DNA of 64,000 bases, from contig NZ_JBFAPK010000005.1 in NCBI RefSeq assembly GCF_040676675.1, positions 124,001 through 188,000 of the forward strand, given 5' to 3'. Of this stretch, positions 53,693 through 63,659 are shown piece after piece. The translations under genes and the position numbers were made by a program. The stretch's first letter is position 1. Each line of letters starts with the position of its first letter. This DNA comes from JBFAPK01 sp040676675. Lineage in GTDB: Bacteria > Actinomycetota > Actinomycetes > Mycobacteriales > Micromonosporaceae. The notes under the pieces were generated by a model. It saw nothing but the letters and a program-made list of their open reading frames with translations. It did not search any database and was not told the DNA's origin.

Positions 53693-56548
53693 GTGTCGCG
53701 CATGCCAACGGGGCGCGACAGACGCCGACACGTGCTGGAGATGTATCGACGGACGCGTCCGCGCGACGTCCCGGTGGAGATGGTCGAGGCCGCGACCGCG
53801 CGTCGGCTCGCTGGTGATGTGGCGGGTGCCTGTGCCGCTGCCCGGGTGGACCTGGACGTCAACGTCGCCGAGATCGCGCGGTGGCATGGCCGTGAGACGG
53901 CCGACCGGATCGTTGACGACCTGCAGAACGTCGCGCCGGACCTGCTGCGCTGGAACCTGCCTCGGGATGTGGACAACGGTGCGCCTATCGGATTCGGGCT
54001 GCTGCGCCGATACCCGGCAGGCGGCGGCGCGAACCTCATGATCAGTACGGTCAGGAATCAGCCGGGGCGGCTGAAGCTGTGGGTACAGTGCCGACGGGAA
54101 GGAACGGCGGACCTGCCGGACCGGGTTCCCGGGATGTACCACCTGCCGCAGGCCTACTGGGACATTCGGTGCACCGGCGAGCTGCGTGGCCTGTGCGGCG
54201 GCGGACCGGACCGCATTCCGTTCCACGGTCTCGATGGCCGCCTCCTGGACACCGCCGCCGCCGAGGCGCGGCCGGACGATCCGGTCGCCATGACCGAGTG
54301 GCTCACCCTGCTCTGGGATGAGGGCCGCACCGGCGAGGCTCTCGCCGCCTGCGGGATCACGCTCGCCGACGGGGAGCGGGTCAGGTGGCCGCAGCGACCG
54401 TGGGTCGCGATCGAGCGCCTGGTGGCCGACGGACGACGGGCGCTCGACGAGGGCGTGTTCGAGCGGGGTCTGTCGGTGCGGCGCCCGCGTTCGGCCCGGA
54501 CGATCTGGGTCGAGTGCCGCGACGAGGGCCAGGCGGGCACCGACATCGAACTGACGTTCGGTTCCGGTCGCCGGGTCACGGCACGGCTGCGCAGTGCCCC
54601 GGTCGGGGAGTCCCGCCTACTCACCGCCCCCGAATACCGGCACCCAATCGACCTCGATCTGCTGCGGTTCGGGCTTGCCGGGCCTGAGGACCTGCATCCG
54701 GCGATCACGCGGGCGCTGTTCCCGACGCGGGCGGCCGGGACCGACCGCCCGAGCAACCGGGGCGCCGAAGGCCGGCCTGGACCGTCTGGCGCGGTGGCAG
54801 CCCGTGCTGGGGGTTGGGAGCTGATGGAGCGGGCAGCCCACCGCGACACTGCCGGCGTGGTCGCGCTCCTCGACGCCGGCGCCGACCCGCTGGTGCGCGA
54901 CAGCTCCGGCCAGACGCTGCTCCATCTGCTGCCCCATCTCGACCACGAGCTGCTCCTTGCCCGGTTGCTCGCCGCTGGCGTGGACGTCAACGCCGTCGAC
55001 ATGCAGGGGCACACGGCGCTGCACGCCGCCGTCATGCGCAGACAGGAGCTGGAGCACGCCGGTTCGATGGCCCGGAAACCGGTCGAGGATCTCATCGGCC
55101 GGCTGCGCAACGCAGGCGGGGTCGACGTCTGCCGCGAGCGGGGCGCGCCGTGCCCGGCCGACGAGGTGACCGAGCGTCGGGTCCGGCCCACGGCCGAGGA
55201 CGTCGACCGGCTGCGTGCGGCTGCCTCCCGTCACCGGTACCGGTCAATGGCCGAGCTGGCGTGGGCGCTGTACTCGGTCGGGAAGGACCGGCGCGAGGTA
55301 CTCGCCGAATGCTACGGTGCCCCGTTGCCGGACGAGTTTTTCGCGCTCGCTGACCACCTGCCACTTCCCGGGTACAAGGATCTGCAGTGCCACGTGTGGC
55401 GGCTCGCTCTGCCGGCCAACCGCGGCGGCCCGGTGCCGCCCACAGACTCCAGCCTCGACGACTACGACGACGAGGTCGCCTTCGAACGCGACCCGCAGTT
55501 GGTCCCGGTGCTCCGGTTGCACGATCATCACACCGAGTACGGTGGCTTCGTGCTGTGTTACCGGCTCACCGACCTCGCCCGCGGCGAGCCGACGGTCTTC
55601 GGCACCGATCCGCTCGACGACGATGGACGGATCGAACGGCTCGGCCCGTCGCTGCTGGCGGTACTGGACGACTACCACGCGACCATCGTCGACCGGCTGG
55701 AGATGCTGCGACGGCTGGCACCTCAGCGCGATGACGTCGACGCGCTGCCTGTGCACCGCGCCGCGCTGAATCTCGTCCGGACGCTGCTACCGGCCGGGGC
55801 CGCGGGCGTGCCCCGCTCGGAGCTGACCGCCCCGTTCACCAAACCGGTGTCCGAGCGCACGCTGGTTCGGTTGCGGGGAGGGGCGTCCCGCGACGACTAC
55901 CGGTCGATGGGCCGACTGGCGTGGGCGCTGTACGCCGCCGGGCTGGCCCCGCACGAGGTACTGGCCGAGTGCTACGGGGTCGAGTTTCCGCGCGAGTTCT
56001 TCGTGGTCGCCGAGGCCGGACCCGGCGATGTGCTTCCCGGGGACGAGACCAACCTGCCATGGAACCTGGCGGTCCCGCTCGAGCGGGGTGGTCCCGCGAT
56101 ACGGCCGCGGCCGAGCATGTGGCGGGCGGAGCGGCGGATCTTCGCCTGGGATCCGGATCTCGTTCCGCTCCTGACGCTGTACGGCGACGACCGGGTCGAT
56201 CACGGTGCGAAAGAGCCGCAGCCGCGGGTACCCCACGGCGGCTTGATCCATTGTTACCGCCTCAGTGAGCTCGCCGTTGGGCGGAGCACCGTGGTCGGCG
56301 TCTCACGGCACGCGGCGAACGAAGGCCGCGAGTTGTCCGTCGAGCCCTGCGGCCCATCCCTGCTCACGGTCTTGCACGAGTACGTCGTCGCCCGCCACCG
56401 CCTGGACGAATGGGAGATCGCGCAACCGTGGAACCGGGGCGCGGGCTCCATCGACGACATGGCGGTGGAGGAGTCCCTCGAGCGCGTGGCGGAGATCGAA
56501 TCGCTCCAGCACGAGCTCGCCGAACGTACGGGGGCGACCGGGAAATGA
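53693..56548 (+). CDS. Ankyrin-repeat protein with a duplicated C-terminal module
   Basis: The protein has 951 residues and no signal peptide. Two or three ankyrin repeats lie near residues 380-450 (MERAAHRDTAGVVALLDAGADPLVRDSSGQTLLHLL, then VNAVDMQGHTALHAAVMRR). After them a unit recurs about 220 residues apart: YRSMAELAWALYSVG with REVLAECYGAPLPDEFF, and YRSMGRLAWALYAAG with HEVLAECYGVEFPREFF. The N-terminal part is unrecognised. Ankyrin repeats bind proteins. The stop overlaps the start of an MBL-fold gene (ATGA), so the two products may act together. GTG 53693 and ATG 53702 are both possible starts. Confidence 0.83.
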   Translation: MSRMPTGRDRRRHVLEMYRRTRPRDVPVEMVEAATARRLAGDVAGACAAARVDLDVNVAEIARWHGRETADRIVDDLQNVAPDLLRWNLPRDVDNGAPIGFGLLRRYPAGGGANLMISTVRNQPGRLKLWVQCRREGTADLPDRVPGMYHLPQAYWDIRCTGELRGLCGGGPDRIPFHGLDGRLLDTAAAEARPDDPVAMTEWLTLLWDEGRTGEALAACGITLADGERVRWPQRPWVAIERLVADGRRALDEGVFERGLSVRRPRSARTIWVECRDEGQAGTDIELTFGSGRRVTARLRSAPVGESRLLTAPEYRHPIDLDLLRFGLAGPEDLHPAITRALFPTRAAGTDRPSNRGAEGRPGPSGAVAARAGGWELMERAAHRDTAGVVALLDAGADPLVRDSSGQTLLHLLPHLDHELLLARLLAAGVDVNAVDMQGHTALHAAVMRRQELEHAGSMARKPVEDLIGRLRNAGGVDVCRERGAPCPADEVTERRVRPTAEDVDRLRAAASRHRYRSMAELAWALYSVGKDRREVLAECYGAPLPDEFFALADHLPLPGYKDLQCHVWRLALPANRGGPVPPTDSSLDDYDDEVAFERDPQLVPVLRLHDHHTEYGGFVLCYRLTDLARGEPTVFGTDPLDDDGRIERLGPSLLAVLDDYHATIVDRLEMLRRLAPQRDDVDALPVHRAALNLVRTLLPAGAAGVPRSELTAPFTKPVSERTLVRLRGGASRDDYRSMGRLAWALYAAGLAPHEVLAECYGVEFPREFFVVAEAGPGDVLPGDETNLPWNLAVPLERGGPAIRPRPSMWRAERRIFAWDPDLVPLLTLYGDDRVDHGAKEPQPRVPHGGLIHCYRLSELAVGRSTVVGVSRHAANEGRELSVEPCGPSLLTVLHEYVVARHRLDEWEIAQPWNRGAGSIDDMAVEESLERVAEIESLQHELAERTGATGK

Positions 56549-57507
56549 CCACGTTCGACCATCCCGCACGCCTGGAGCGGGGGCATCCGTTCCGGCAGTG
56601 GAAGACCTGGCGGATACCCGGCACCGAACTCACGCTCACCGGCTACTCTCGCGCGAACGACAAGACGTTTTTCCACGTCCCGGAGTTGCGGTGCAGCCTC
56701 GATGCGGGACTGTGCGAAGGACGGCAGGTGGACACGGTTTTCCTGACCCACACCCACCACGACCATTCCAAGGACCTCGACTACCTCGCCGCGAATCCGG
56801 CCGGCGTGGACATCTACCTGCCCTCCGACTCGGTGCCGTATGTGGAGTCCTACCTACGTGCGAGCGCCGAGCTGAACCACGGTGCGGCGTTCGATCCGGC
56901 CCTGACGGGCCACCGGCTGCACGGTGTACGGCAGGATGACGAGTTCACCTTTGGGAGCCGGGGACATCACGCGCGGGTGGTGAAGTGCGAGCACAAGGTT
57001 CCGTGCGTCGGTTACGCCTTTTCGCAGCGTGGCAAGAAATTACGGCCGGAGTTCGAACAGCTGCGGCAATCGATGGTACGGCAGGGTCGGGGCGGCGAGT
57101 TCGGCCGGATCATCGCGCGGAAACGCCGAGCGGGGGTTGAGGTCGACGACGAGACCCGGCGGCCGCTGTTCGCGTTTCTCGGCGATACACGTGTCGACGT
57201 GTTCGAGCGGAACCCTTGGCTGTTCGACTATCCGGTCATCATAACGGAATGCACGTACCTCGATGATGCGCAACGGGAGCGTGCGAACCGGGTCGGGCAC
57301 ACCGTCTGGAGCCAACTGCGACCCGTGGTCGAGGCCCACCCGCAGACCCTGTTCGTCCTGACCCACTTCAGCCTGCGCCACTCGGACCGGGAGATCCTCG
57401 CGTTCTTCCGGCAGCAACGGGAGCAGACAGGGGCCTCGTGCCTCGACAACGTCCTGCTGTGGGTCCACCCCGCCAGCCACCTTCCTGAGCAACACCAGCA
57501 ACGCTGA
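56545..57507 (+). CDS. Metallo-beta-lactamase-fold hydrolase
   Basis: The protein has 320 residues. The HxHxDH motif is HTHHDH at residues 69-74; later FLGDTRVDVF (Asp ligand) and LTHFSLRHSD supply further metal ligands, as in RNase Z-like MBL proteins. It may be a nuclease or phosphodiesterase with two zinc ions; the substrate is unknown. ATG 56545 overlaps the ankyrin gene stop, so translation is coupled. A tRNase Z proper would have a longer exosite, which I do not see. Confidence 0.86.
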   Translation: MTTFDHPARLERGHPFRQWKTWRIPGTELTLTGYSRANDKTFFHVPELRCSLDAGLCEGRQVDTVFLTHTHHDHSKDLDYLAANPAGVDIYLPSDSVPYVESYLRASAELNHGAAFDPALTGHRLHGVRQDDEFTFGSRGHHARVVKCEHKVPCVGYAFSQRGKKLRPEFEQLRQSMVRQGRGGEFGRIIARKRRAGVEVDDETRRPLFAFLGDTRVDVFERNPWLFDYPVIITECTYLDDAQRERANRVGHTVWSQLRPVVEAHPQTLFVLTHFSLRHSDREILAFFRQQREQTGASCLDNVLLWVHPASHLPEQHQQR

Positions 57508-57551
57508 CCTGACGGAGTCGACGCTGTTGGTGCAGTCACCATCCGCCCGCG

Positions 57552-60197
57552 TCAGGACGCCGGCGGGAACTCCTCCAGGTACGCCTCGATCCGTTCGGCC
57601 GGGGCCGGCCGGGACAGCGCGAAGCCCTGGCCGAGCCGGCAGCCGGCGGCCCGCGCCCGCGCGACGTGGGCGGGCGACTCCAGCCCCTCGGCGACGATCT
57701 CGAACCCGAGCCGGCGGCCGACGTTGACCACCACGTCGATCAGGGCCCGGCCCCGGCCCCGACCACCGCCGGGCTCGCCCATCAGCGTCCGATCGATCTT
57801 CAGCAGGTCCACGGGGAGCCGGCGCAGCTGGGCCAGGGGCGTCTGCCCGGCGCCGAAGTCGTCCAGCGCCGTCCGTACCCCGAGCGCGCGCAGCCCGGCG
57901 AGCTTGGCGGCCACGGCCGGCAGGTCGACCGCCGCCCACGGCTCGGCGACCTCCACCACCAGCCGCTCCGGCGGTACCCGCTCGGCGACGAGGGTCAGCG
58001 CGACCCGCTGGACGAAGTCCGGCGCGGCCAGCTCCCGGGCCGAGACGTTGACCGCCATCCAGAGCCGCCGTCCCTCGCGCGACCAGGCCGCGAGCTGCCG
58101 GCAGGCGGCGTGCAGCACCCACTGGCCGATCTCCTCGATCAACCCGAGGTCCTCGGCCACCGGCAGCAGCTCGCCCGGGAGCACCGTACCGAGCGTCGGG
58201 CTGCGCCAGCGCAGCAGCGCCTCGGTACCCACCGGCTGCTCGTCCCGGAGCCCGAGCACCGGCTGGAAGACCAGGTCCAGCTCGCCCCGGCCGGCCGCGC
58301 CCGGCAGCTCGCGCTCCAGGTCGAGCCGGCGCACCAGCTGCTCCTCCAGGTACGTGTCGTACCACTCGACCCGGTTGCGGCCGAGCTGACGGGCCCGGCG
58401 CCGGGCCAGGTCGGCGCGGCGGAGCAGGTCGCCCACCCCGTCGCCGCTCGACAGTTCGGCCAGCCCGATGCTGACCCGCAGCGAGGCGACCGCGCCGGGC
58501 AGCCGGTACGGCTCGGTCAGCGTGGTCACCAGCCGCATCGCCAGCCCGTACGCGAGCATCGGCCCGTCGACCGTCACCACCGCGAACTCGTCACCGCCCA
58601 ACCGGCCGGCGACGTCGTCCGCCCCGGCCGCGGCGCGCAGCCGCCGACCCGCCTCGATCAGCACCGCGTCGCCGGCCGCCCGGCCGTGCCGCTCGTTGAC
58701 GTGGGCGATGCCCGAGACGTCGACGACGAGCAGGGTGCCTCCGGTGCGGCCGGGCACGGCCCGCTGGGCGACGATGGCGCGCATCAGCTCGCGCCGGTTG
58801 GCCAGCCCGGTCAGCTGGTCGGTGACGGCGAGCCGGTGCGGAGCCGTTCCCGGCCGGCGGCGCTGGCCGACGTCGCGCACCTGGAGCACCAGCGCGGCCA
58901 GCTCGGGCACGGCCCGCTGGTCGCTGACGGTCGACTCGGTGTCGCGCCACACGCCGTGCCCGTCCCGCAGCCGCGCCGTGACCAGCGGCGTACGTCCGGC
59001 GGCGGGCGCCCGCCCGGCGAGGACCTCGGTAAGGACCCGCGTGACCGCGGCGGCGTCGTCGGGGTGGATCAGTTCGACCAGCCCGTGGCCGAGCACGTCG
59101 GCGTCGGAGAGGTTGAAGATCCGCGAGGCGGCCGGCGACTGCCAGCGCACCCGCAGGTCCTCGCCGATCAGCAGGGTGAGGTCGTCCACCCCGGCGACCA
59201 GCGACCGGGAGCGTGCCTCGCGCGCCGCCAGGGCGCGGGCGTACCGGCGCACGTCAAGCACGGCAAGGGCCTCGCGGACCACCACGAGCAGCAGCACCGC
59301 CAGGGCCAGCACCACCGCCGGCAGGTTCGGCCCGCCGCCGGTGACCAGGTGGTACCCGGCGGCCAGCAGCACGACCAGCACCGGCACCGTCAGCAGCGGG
59401 TACGTCGACAGGTGCGTCTCCCCCGCCCAGCCGACGACCGGGTCGGCGGCGGGGCGGGCCCGGCGCGCCCCGGCGGCGACCAGCACCGGGCCGAGCACCA
59501 GCGGCACGGCGACCGCCGGCAGGACCCGCGCCGGCGCGCCGTAGGCGAGCAGCGCCACGAACGCGGTGAGGCCGAGCACGGCGGTACCGGAGCCGGCGCC
59601 GCAGAGCAGGGTGGCGCGGCGGTGCCCCACGGCCCGCAGCGCGGTGAGGGCAAGCACGGGCAGGCCGGCGGCGGCGAGCAGCACGGCGGCGCACGCGGCG
59701 GCCGGCGGGCTCTCCCCCGGCAGCACGGTCCAGCCGCAGGCGGCGAGGCTGACCCCGAGGCTCAGCCCGTCGAAGGTACGGCTCAGCCGGGCGGTCGGGG
59801 TGGTCGCGGCGCCGGGCAGCAGGAGCATCCCGAACAGGTACGCGACCAGCGCCGTGAGCAGGCCGCCCAGCGCCGCCACGGTACGGGTGGCCGTCGGGAG
59901 CAGCGGCAGCGCCGTCACGGTCAGCCCGGTGGCCAGCGCGCCGACGCCGAGGAACCCGGCGCCCCGGCAGGGCCCGAAACTGTGGCTGTCGAGCCGGATC
60001 GCCAGCGCGACCCGGACCAGTTGGGCCCCGGCGAGCCCGGCCACCACCCCGGCGGAGGCCGCCACGGCCAGGTACGGCGGGATGGCGCCGGCGATGCCCG
60101 CGGCGAGCGCCGCCAGCGCGAGCGGGGTGCCGAGGTGCTGGGCCACGCGCAGGGCGGTCAGGTCGGTCGGGTGAGGCAGATGGCGCGCCAGGGACAC
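57552..60197 (-). CDS. Membrane GGDEF-EAL protein with PAS domain (cyclic-di-GMP turnover)
   Basis: The protein has about 881 residues. Around ten hydrophobic helices fill the first 300 residues, then come a PAS domain (VDDLTLLIGEDLRVRWQSPAASRIFNL), GGDEF (GRLGGDEFAVV, intact, near 530) and EAL (TEALLRW near 659, with DDFGAGQTPLAQLRRLP and AEGLES). Both catalytic signatures are intact, so it could make or break cyclic di-GMP. GTG 60197 has GAAGG upstream; GTG 60266 would add 23 residues without a ribosome-binding site. Confidence 0.92.
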   Translation of the reverse strand: MSLARHLPHPTDLTALRVAQHLGTPLALAALAAGIAGAIPPYLAVAASAGVVAGLAGAQLVRVALAIRLDSHSFGPCRGAGFLGVGALATGLTVTALPLLPTATRTVAALGGLLTALVAYLFGMLLLPGAATTPTARLSRTFDGLSLGVSLAACGWTVLPGESPPAAACAAVLLAAAGLPVLALTALRAVGHRRATLLCGAGSGTAVLGLTAFVALLAYGAPARVLPAVAVPLVLGPVLVAAGARRARPAADPVVGWAGETHLSTYPLLTVPVLVVLLAAGYHLVTGGGPNLPAVVLALAVLLLVVVREALAVLDVRRYARALAAREARSRSLVAGVDDLTLLIGEDLRVRWQSPAASRIFNLSDADVLGHGLVELIHPDDAAAVTRVLTEVLAGRAPAAGRTPLVTARLRDGHGVWRDTESTVSDQRAVPELAALVLQVRDVGQRRRPGTAPHRLAVTDQLTGLANRRELMRAIVAQRAVPGRTGGTLLVVDVSGIAHVNERHGRAAGDAVLIEAGRRLRAAAGADDVAGRLGGDEFAVVTVDGPMLAYGLAMRLVTTLTEPYRLPGAVASLRVSIGLAELSSGDGVGDLLRRADLARRRARQLGRNRVEWYDTYLEEQLVRRLDLERELPGAAGRGELDLVFQPVLGLRDEQPVGTEALLRWRSPTLGTVLPGELLPVAEDLGLIEEIGQWVLHAACRQLAAWSREGRRLWMAVNVSARELAAPDFVQRVALTLVAERVPPERLVVEVAEPWAAVDLPAVAAKLAGLRALGVRTALDDFGAGQTPLAQLRRLPVDLLKIDRTLMGEPGGGRGRGRALIDVVVNVGRRLGFEIVAEGLESPAHVARARAAGCRLGQGFALSRPAPAERIEAYLEEFPPAS

Positions 60198-60386
60198 GAC
60201 GGGTATCGCCTTCGTGAGGGAGCAGGGGTGGTGCCGTCCCGGCCCCGCGAGAGGGTCGGATGGCACCTAGAAAGAGGGAACGACGAGGGAAGCCTCGGGT
60301 TACGGCCAAAGATAGGTAATGCCCGGATTCGGCCCCGGGCGGTGGCCGGCGTCGGGGCGCGCCGCCGGAGGTGGGAGTATCAGAGG

Positions 60387-60776
60387 GTGAGACGTACCGA
60401 CACCGTCCGCTTCCGGTACCCCCAGGCGATCTGGGCGGCCGGGGTCATCGCCGTCATCGGCAGCCTGCCGGTGGCCGGAGCCAGCTGGTTCCTCGCGCCT
60501 GTGCTGCTCGTACCGCTGGCCGTGACGATCTGGGCCTGGCGGGCCGGCACCGACGCCGACCCCGAGGAGCTGCGACTGCGGGCGCTGCTCGGGCAGCGTC
60601 GCGTGCCGTGGCGGCAGGTCGTCGAGCTGGCCACGGACGCGCGCGGCCGGGCCGTCGCGCTGCTGGCCGACGGCCGGACCACCACCCTGCCGGCGGTACG
60701 CGGGACCGACCTGCCCCGGCTGATCGCGGTCACGGGCCAGTCGCTGCCCGGACGGGCCACCGAGCCCGCCGAGTAA
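60387..60776 (+). CDS. Small PH-like membrane protein
   Basis: The protein has 129 residues. Two adjacent membrane helices (IWAAGVIAVIGSLPVAGASWFLAPVLLVPLAVTIW) lead into a short PH-like domain with ALLGQRRVPWRQVVELATDARGR, like the mycobacterial CFP-6 family. These are cell-envelope proteins of unknown function. GTG 60387 was chosen because AGAGG lies just before it and the helix begins soon after. It diverges from the GGDEF-EAL gene and converges on the dehydrogenase, with a hairpin between. Confidence 0.83.
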   Translation: MRRTDTVRFRYPQAIWAAGVIAVIGSLPVAGASWFLAPVLLVPLAVTIWAWRAGTDADPEELRLRALLGQRRVPWRQVVELATDARGRAVALLADGRTTTLPAVRGTDLPRLIAVTGQSLPGRATEPAE

Positions 60777-60782
60777 CCGGTG

Positions 60783-60802
60783 CCGGCGGGTGCCCCCGCC
60801 GG
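60783..60802. terminator. Bidirectional hairpin terminator
   Basis: CCGGCGGG and CCCGCCGG form a perfect 8-base stem with loop TGCC, in the 34-base gap between two convergent genes. Confidence 0.7.
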
Positions 60803-60810
60803 TGCGCCGG

Positions 60811-61737
60811 TCAGTAGCCGTCGACCACCTCGTTGATCAACGGGTCGCCGGCGGCGAAGCGCCGCAGCTGCGCGCCCGCCAGCCGGTAGGCGCGCGGCAG
60901 CAGACCGCGAACCGAGCCGCCGACGTGCGGGGTGAGCAGCACGTTCGGCAGCTCCCAGAGCGGATGGTCAGCGGGGAGCGGCTCCGGGTCGGTGACGTCC
61001 AGGGCCGCGCCGAGCCGCCCCGAGCGCACCTCGTCCAGCAGCGCGTCCGTCCGCACCACCGGCCCGCGGGCGGCGTTGACCAGCAGCGCGCCGTCGGGCA
61101 TCGCGGCGAGGAAGCGGGCGTCGACCAGCCCCCGGGTACGGTCGGTCAGCGGTACGAGCAGCACCACGACGTCGGCGTGCGGCAGCAGTTCCGGCAGGTC
61201 GTCGACGGAGTACACCCCCTCCTCGGGGCGGGCGCCGCGGGCGACGAGGGTGAGGCGTACCTCGAAGGGGGCGAGCCGGGATCGCAGCGCGGCGCCGATC
61301 GAGCCGGCCCCGACGATGAGCACCCGCTTGCCGGCCAGCTCGTCGGTGGGGGCGAACTCGTCGTACGCCCACTCGCGCCGGGCCTGGGCGCGGGCGAAGC
61401 CGGGGAAGGACCGCAGGTACGACAGCATCGCGGTGACCACCCACTCCGCCGTCGAGGAGTCGTGCACGCCCCGCGCGTCGCAGAGGATCACGTCGTCGGG
61501 CACCCGGCCCACCCAGACCTCGGCGCCGGCCGAGAGGAGCTGGATGACCCGCAGGTCGGGCAGGGTCTTGGCGAGCTGCGCCGAGGTCTGCTGGGCCAGG
61601 AACGGCGGCACCCAGAAGCGCACGCCCGCCGGGTCGGACGGGAGTTCCGCCGGGTCCGCGGCGATCTCGACCGTCACCCCGGACGGGATCTCGCCGAGCA
61701 GTTCCCGCCCCCGCTCGTGGGGGATCCACACCTTCAC
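60811..61737 (-). CDS. D-2-hydroxyacid dehydrogenase family protein
   Basis: The protein has 308 residues. The NAD-binding loop is VLIVGAGSIGAALRSRL. The catalytic Arg is in NAARGPVV, the Glu in DVTDPEPLP and the His in LTPHVGGSV. The family reduces 2-keto acids or oxidises hydroxyacids (lactate, glycerate, phosphoglycerate type); the substrate is not evident. GTG 61737 starts at the conserved KVWIPHERG. It is on the same strand as the membrane glycosyltransferase, 89 bases downstream of it. Confidence 0.92.
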   Translation of the reverse strand: MKVWIPHERGRELLGEIPSGVTVEIAADPAELPSDPAGVRFWVPPFLAQQTSAQLAKTLPDLRVIQLLSAGAEVWVGRVPDDVILCDARGVHDSSTAEWVVTAMLSYLRSFPGFARAQARREWAYDEFAPTDELAGKRVLIVGAGSIGAALRSRLAPFEVRLTLVARGARPEEGVYSVDDLPELLPHADVVVLLVPLTDRTRGLVDARFLAAMPDGALLVNAARGPVVRTDALLDEVRSGRLGAALDVTDPEPLPADHPLWELPNVLLTPHVGGSVRGLLPRAYRLAGAQLRRFAAGDPLINEVVDGY

Positions 61738-61826
61738 GTACGCCGACCTTAGTCCGTCGGGTTCGCCCCGTCGCAGCGGTCCCGGACGGTCCCGGCCGGC
61801 GGGAAGACCGCGGCCGGCCCGGGGCG

Positions 61827-63560
61827 TCAGGGCAGCGGCAGCCGCACCGGGGCGGCGGGCTGGTAGATGTCGTACCCGGCCACGGTGGTCACGGTGGCCG
61901 GCACCCCGACGGCGGCCAGGTGCGCGGCCACCGCGCGGCTGAGCGCGGAGCCGGTCGGCAGGACGTACGCGGGCCGCGCGGACCGTCGCACCTCCGCCCG
62001 GTACGGCAGGTAGCGGTCCCAGCCGGGGCGCAGGTCGTCGCGGATGACGGCGCAGACCAGCCGCTCGCGGGTGAGGAAGGTGAGGTTGTTGCAGGTCCAG
62101 TACTCGCCGTAGAAGCGGTCGATCCCGCGCCGGTCGAGTTCGGCGACGAGTTCCCGCCGCTCCTGGCCGACCCGGGCGGCCGCCGGGGCGTGCCCGATCA
62201 GCGCCCCGGTGGCGATCACCATGGTCACCCCCAGGGCCACCAGCGGGGTCAGCGCCGCCAGCCGGGTCAGCGCCGCGCCCCGGCCGCCCCGGCGACGGGC
62301 CCGGCTCGCGGCGGACCAGAGCGGCCAGAGCACCGCCGGCGTCGAGATCAGCAGGCAGGAGAGGTACCGGGCGCTCTCCACCGGGGTGTTCCCGGCGGCG
62401 CTGCTGGTGGCGTACGAGAGCAGGCTCAACGCCGCGCCGACCACCAGGGCGAGCCGCCCGCCCTGCCGGACCCGTTCGGCGCGGATCCCGCCGCCGCCGT
62501 GGTCTCCGCCGGCGATGGGGCCGGCGGCCGCGCCGGCCACGTCGTCGCCCCCACCCGCGCCCCGGCCGCCGCCCGCGCGGCGCAGCGCGCGGACGGCGAG
62601 CACCCCGGCGGCGACGAGCAGGACCGGGTACGCCGCCCCCCACCACAGCTGCCACGGTTCGCAGCGCCCCGGCAGGCAGGCGCCGGTCCCCATCGGCAGC
62701 CCGAAGAGCACGCCGCCGTAGAGCCGGTCGGCCCAGGACGCGGCGGCCCCGCCGCTCAGGTTGGCGTAGATGGCGAGCGAGCGGTGCTCGGGCGCGGCGG
62801 TCAGGTTGTGCGCGACGATCGGTACGAGCCCGACCAGCAGACCGCCAGCGAACGCCAGCCCGGCCCGTCCGCGCAGCTCCCGCCAGCCGCAGGCGAGCAG
62901 CAGCACGCCCGCCGCGCCCACGTACGGCAGGACGAGCCAGTCGTCCCAGAGGGTGAGCCCGGCGACCAGGCCCCAGGCGGCGTACGCCAGCGCGCGCCGC
63001 CGCACCGCGCCGAGCCCGAGGTTGACGGCGAGCAGCACCAGCAGCACGCCGGCCGGGTTCATCTCCGGATAGCCGCCGCCCGCGATGAGCTGGTTCTTCA
63101 GGATCCGGTCGGAGCCGAGCGCCAGCAACCCGACGGTGACGGTCGCCAGCCACGGGCTGTAGAGGCGCCGGGTGAGCTGCCAGAGCAGGGCCAGGAAGGC
63201 CGCGTAGAGCAGCAGGGTGGGCAGGCGCAGCGCGAGCGTGGAGGCGCCGGCCAGGGCGAAGATCGGCGCGGCCAGGTACGACTCCAGCGCGCCCATGTAG
63301 TACTGGCCGTAGAAGAAGAGCGGCGCACCGCGACCCTGGACCAGGTGCAGCGCGACCAGGCCGCTGGTCGCCTCGTCGCTGTTGGCCGGCGGCACCTCGA
63401 CGAGCAGCATCGCCAGCCGGTAGCCGACCCCGAGCAGCCCGAGCAGGAGGGCGATCCGGCCGGCGAGGCGGACGCCGGGGGCGGCGCGGGTTCCGGCCAG
63501 GTCGCCGGGCGCGTCGGCGGCGACGGGTGCCCCGGACCCGCGCATCGTCGAGGTCGGCAT
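61827..63560 (-). CDS. Multi-pass membrane glycosyltransferase-like protein (GT39/ArnT type)
   Basis: The protein has about 577 residues and ten or more membrane helices. The N-terminal periplasmic loop carries VEVPPANSDEATSGLVALHLVQG, where the acidic pair resembles the catalytic Asp-Glu of GT-C (GT39/ArnT-like) enzymes. YGQYYMGALESYL follows, as in many such proteins. It likely uses a polyprenyl-linked sugar in the cell envelope. The C-terminal soluble domain is short. The start is uncertain; ATG 63560 and ATG 63545 are possible. Confidence 0.8.
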   Translation of the reverse strand: MPTSTMRGSGAPVAADAPGDLAGTRAAPGVRLAGRIALLLGLLGVGYRLAMLLVEVPPANSDEATSGLVALHLVQGRGAPLFFYGQYYMGALESYLAAPIFALAGASTLALRLPTLLLYAAFLALLWQLTRRLYSPWLATVTVGLLALGSDRILKNQLIAGGGYPEMNPAGVLLVLLAVNLGLGAVRRRALAYAAWGLVAGLTLWDDWLVLPYVGAAGVLLLACGWRELRGRAGLAFAGGLLVGLVPIVAHNLTAAPEHRSLAIYANLSGGAAASWADRLYGGVLFGLPMGTGACLPGRCEPWQLWWGAAYPVLLVAAGVLAVRALRRAGGGRGAGGGDDVAGAAAGPIAGGDHGGGGIRAERVRQGGRLALVVGAALSLLSYATSSAAGNTPVESARYLSCLLISTPAVLWPLWSAASRARRRGGRGAALTRLAALTPLVALGVTMVIATGALIGHAPAAARVGQERRELVAELDRRGIDRFYGEYWTCNNLTFLTRERLVCAVIRDDLRPGWDRYLPYRAEVRRSARPAYVLPTGSALSRAVAAHLAAVGVPATVTTVAGYDIYQPAAPVRLPLP

Positions 63561-63659
63561 GGCCGGCAGTGTCGCATACGGGGATGAGAGCGGGCGAAAT
63601 CCCACGACGGTACGGCGGGAAGTCCGAACCGGTCACCCGATCCGGCTACCCTGGGCCGG

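Noticed and set aside
57666..60386. In-frame upstream extension of the small PH-like protein across the GGDEF-EAL gene
   Set aside because: The extension is antisense to intact GGDEF and EAL motifs. Only the last 129 codons look like protein, starting at GTG 60387.
61738..63636. A fusion of the dehydrogenase with a long upstream frame
   Set aside because: The upstream part is a shadow of the membrane glycosyltransferase gene in another frame; the dehydrogenase begins naturally at GTG 61737.
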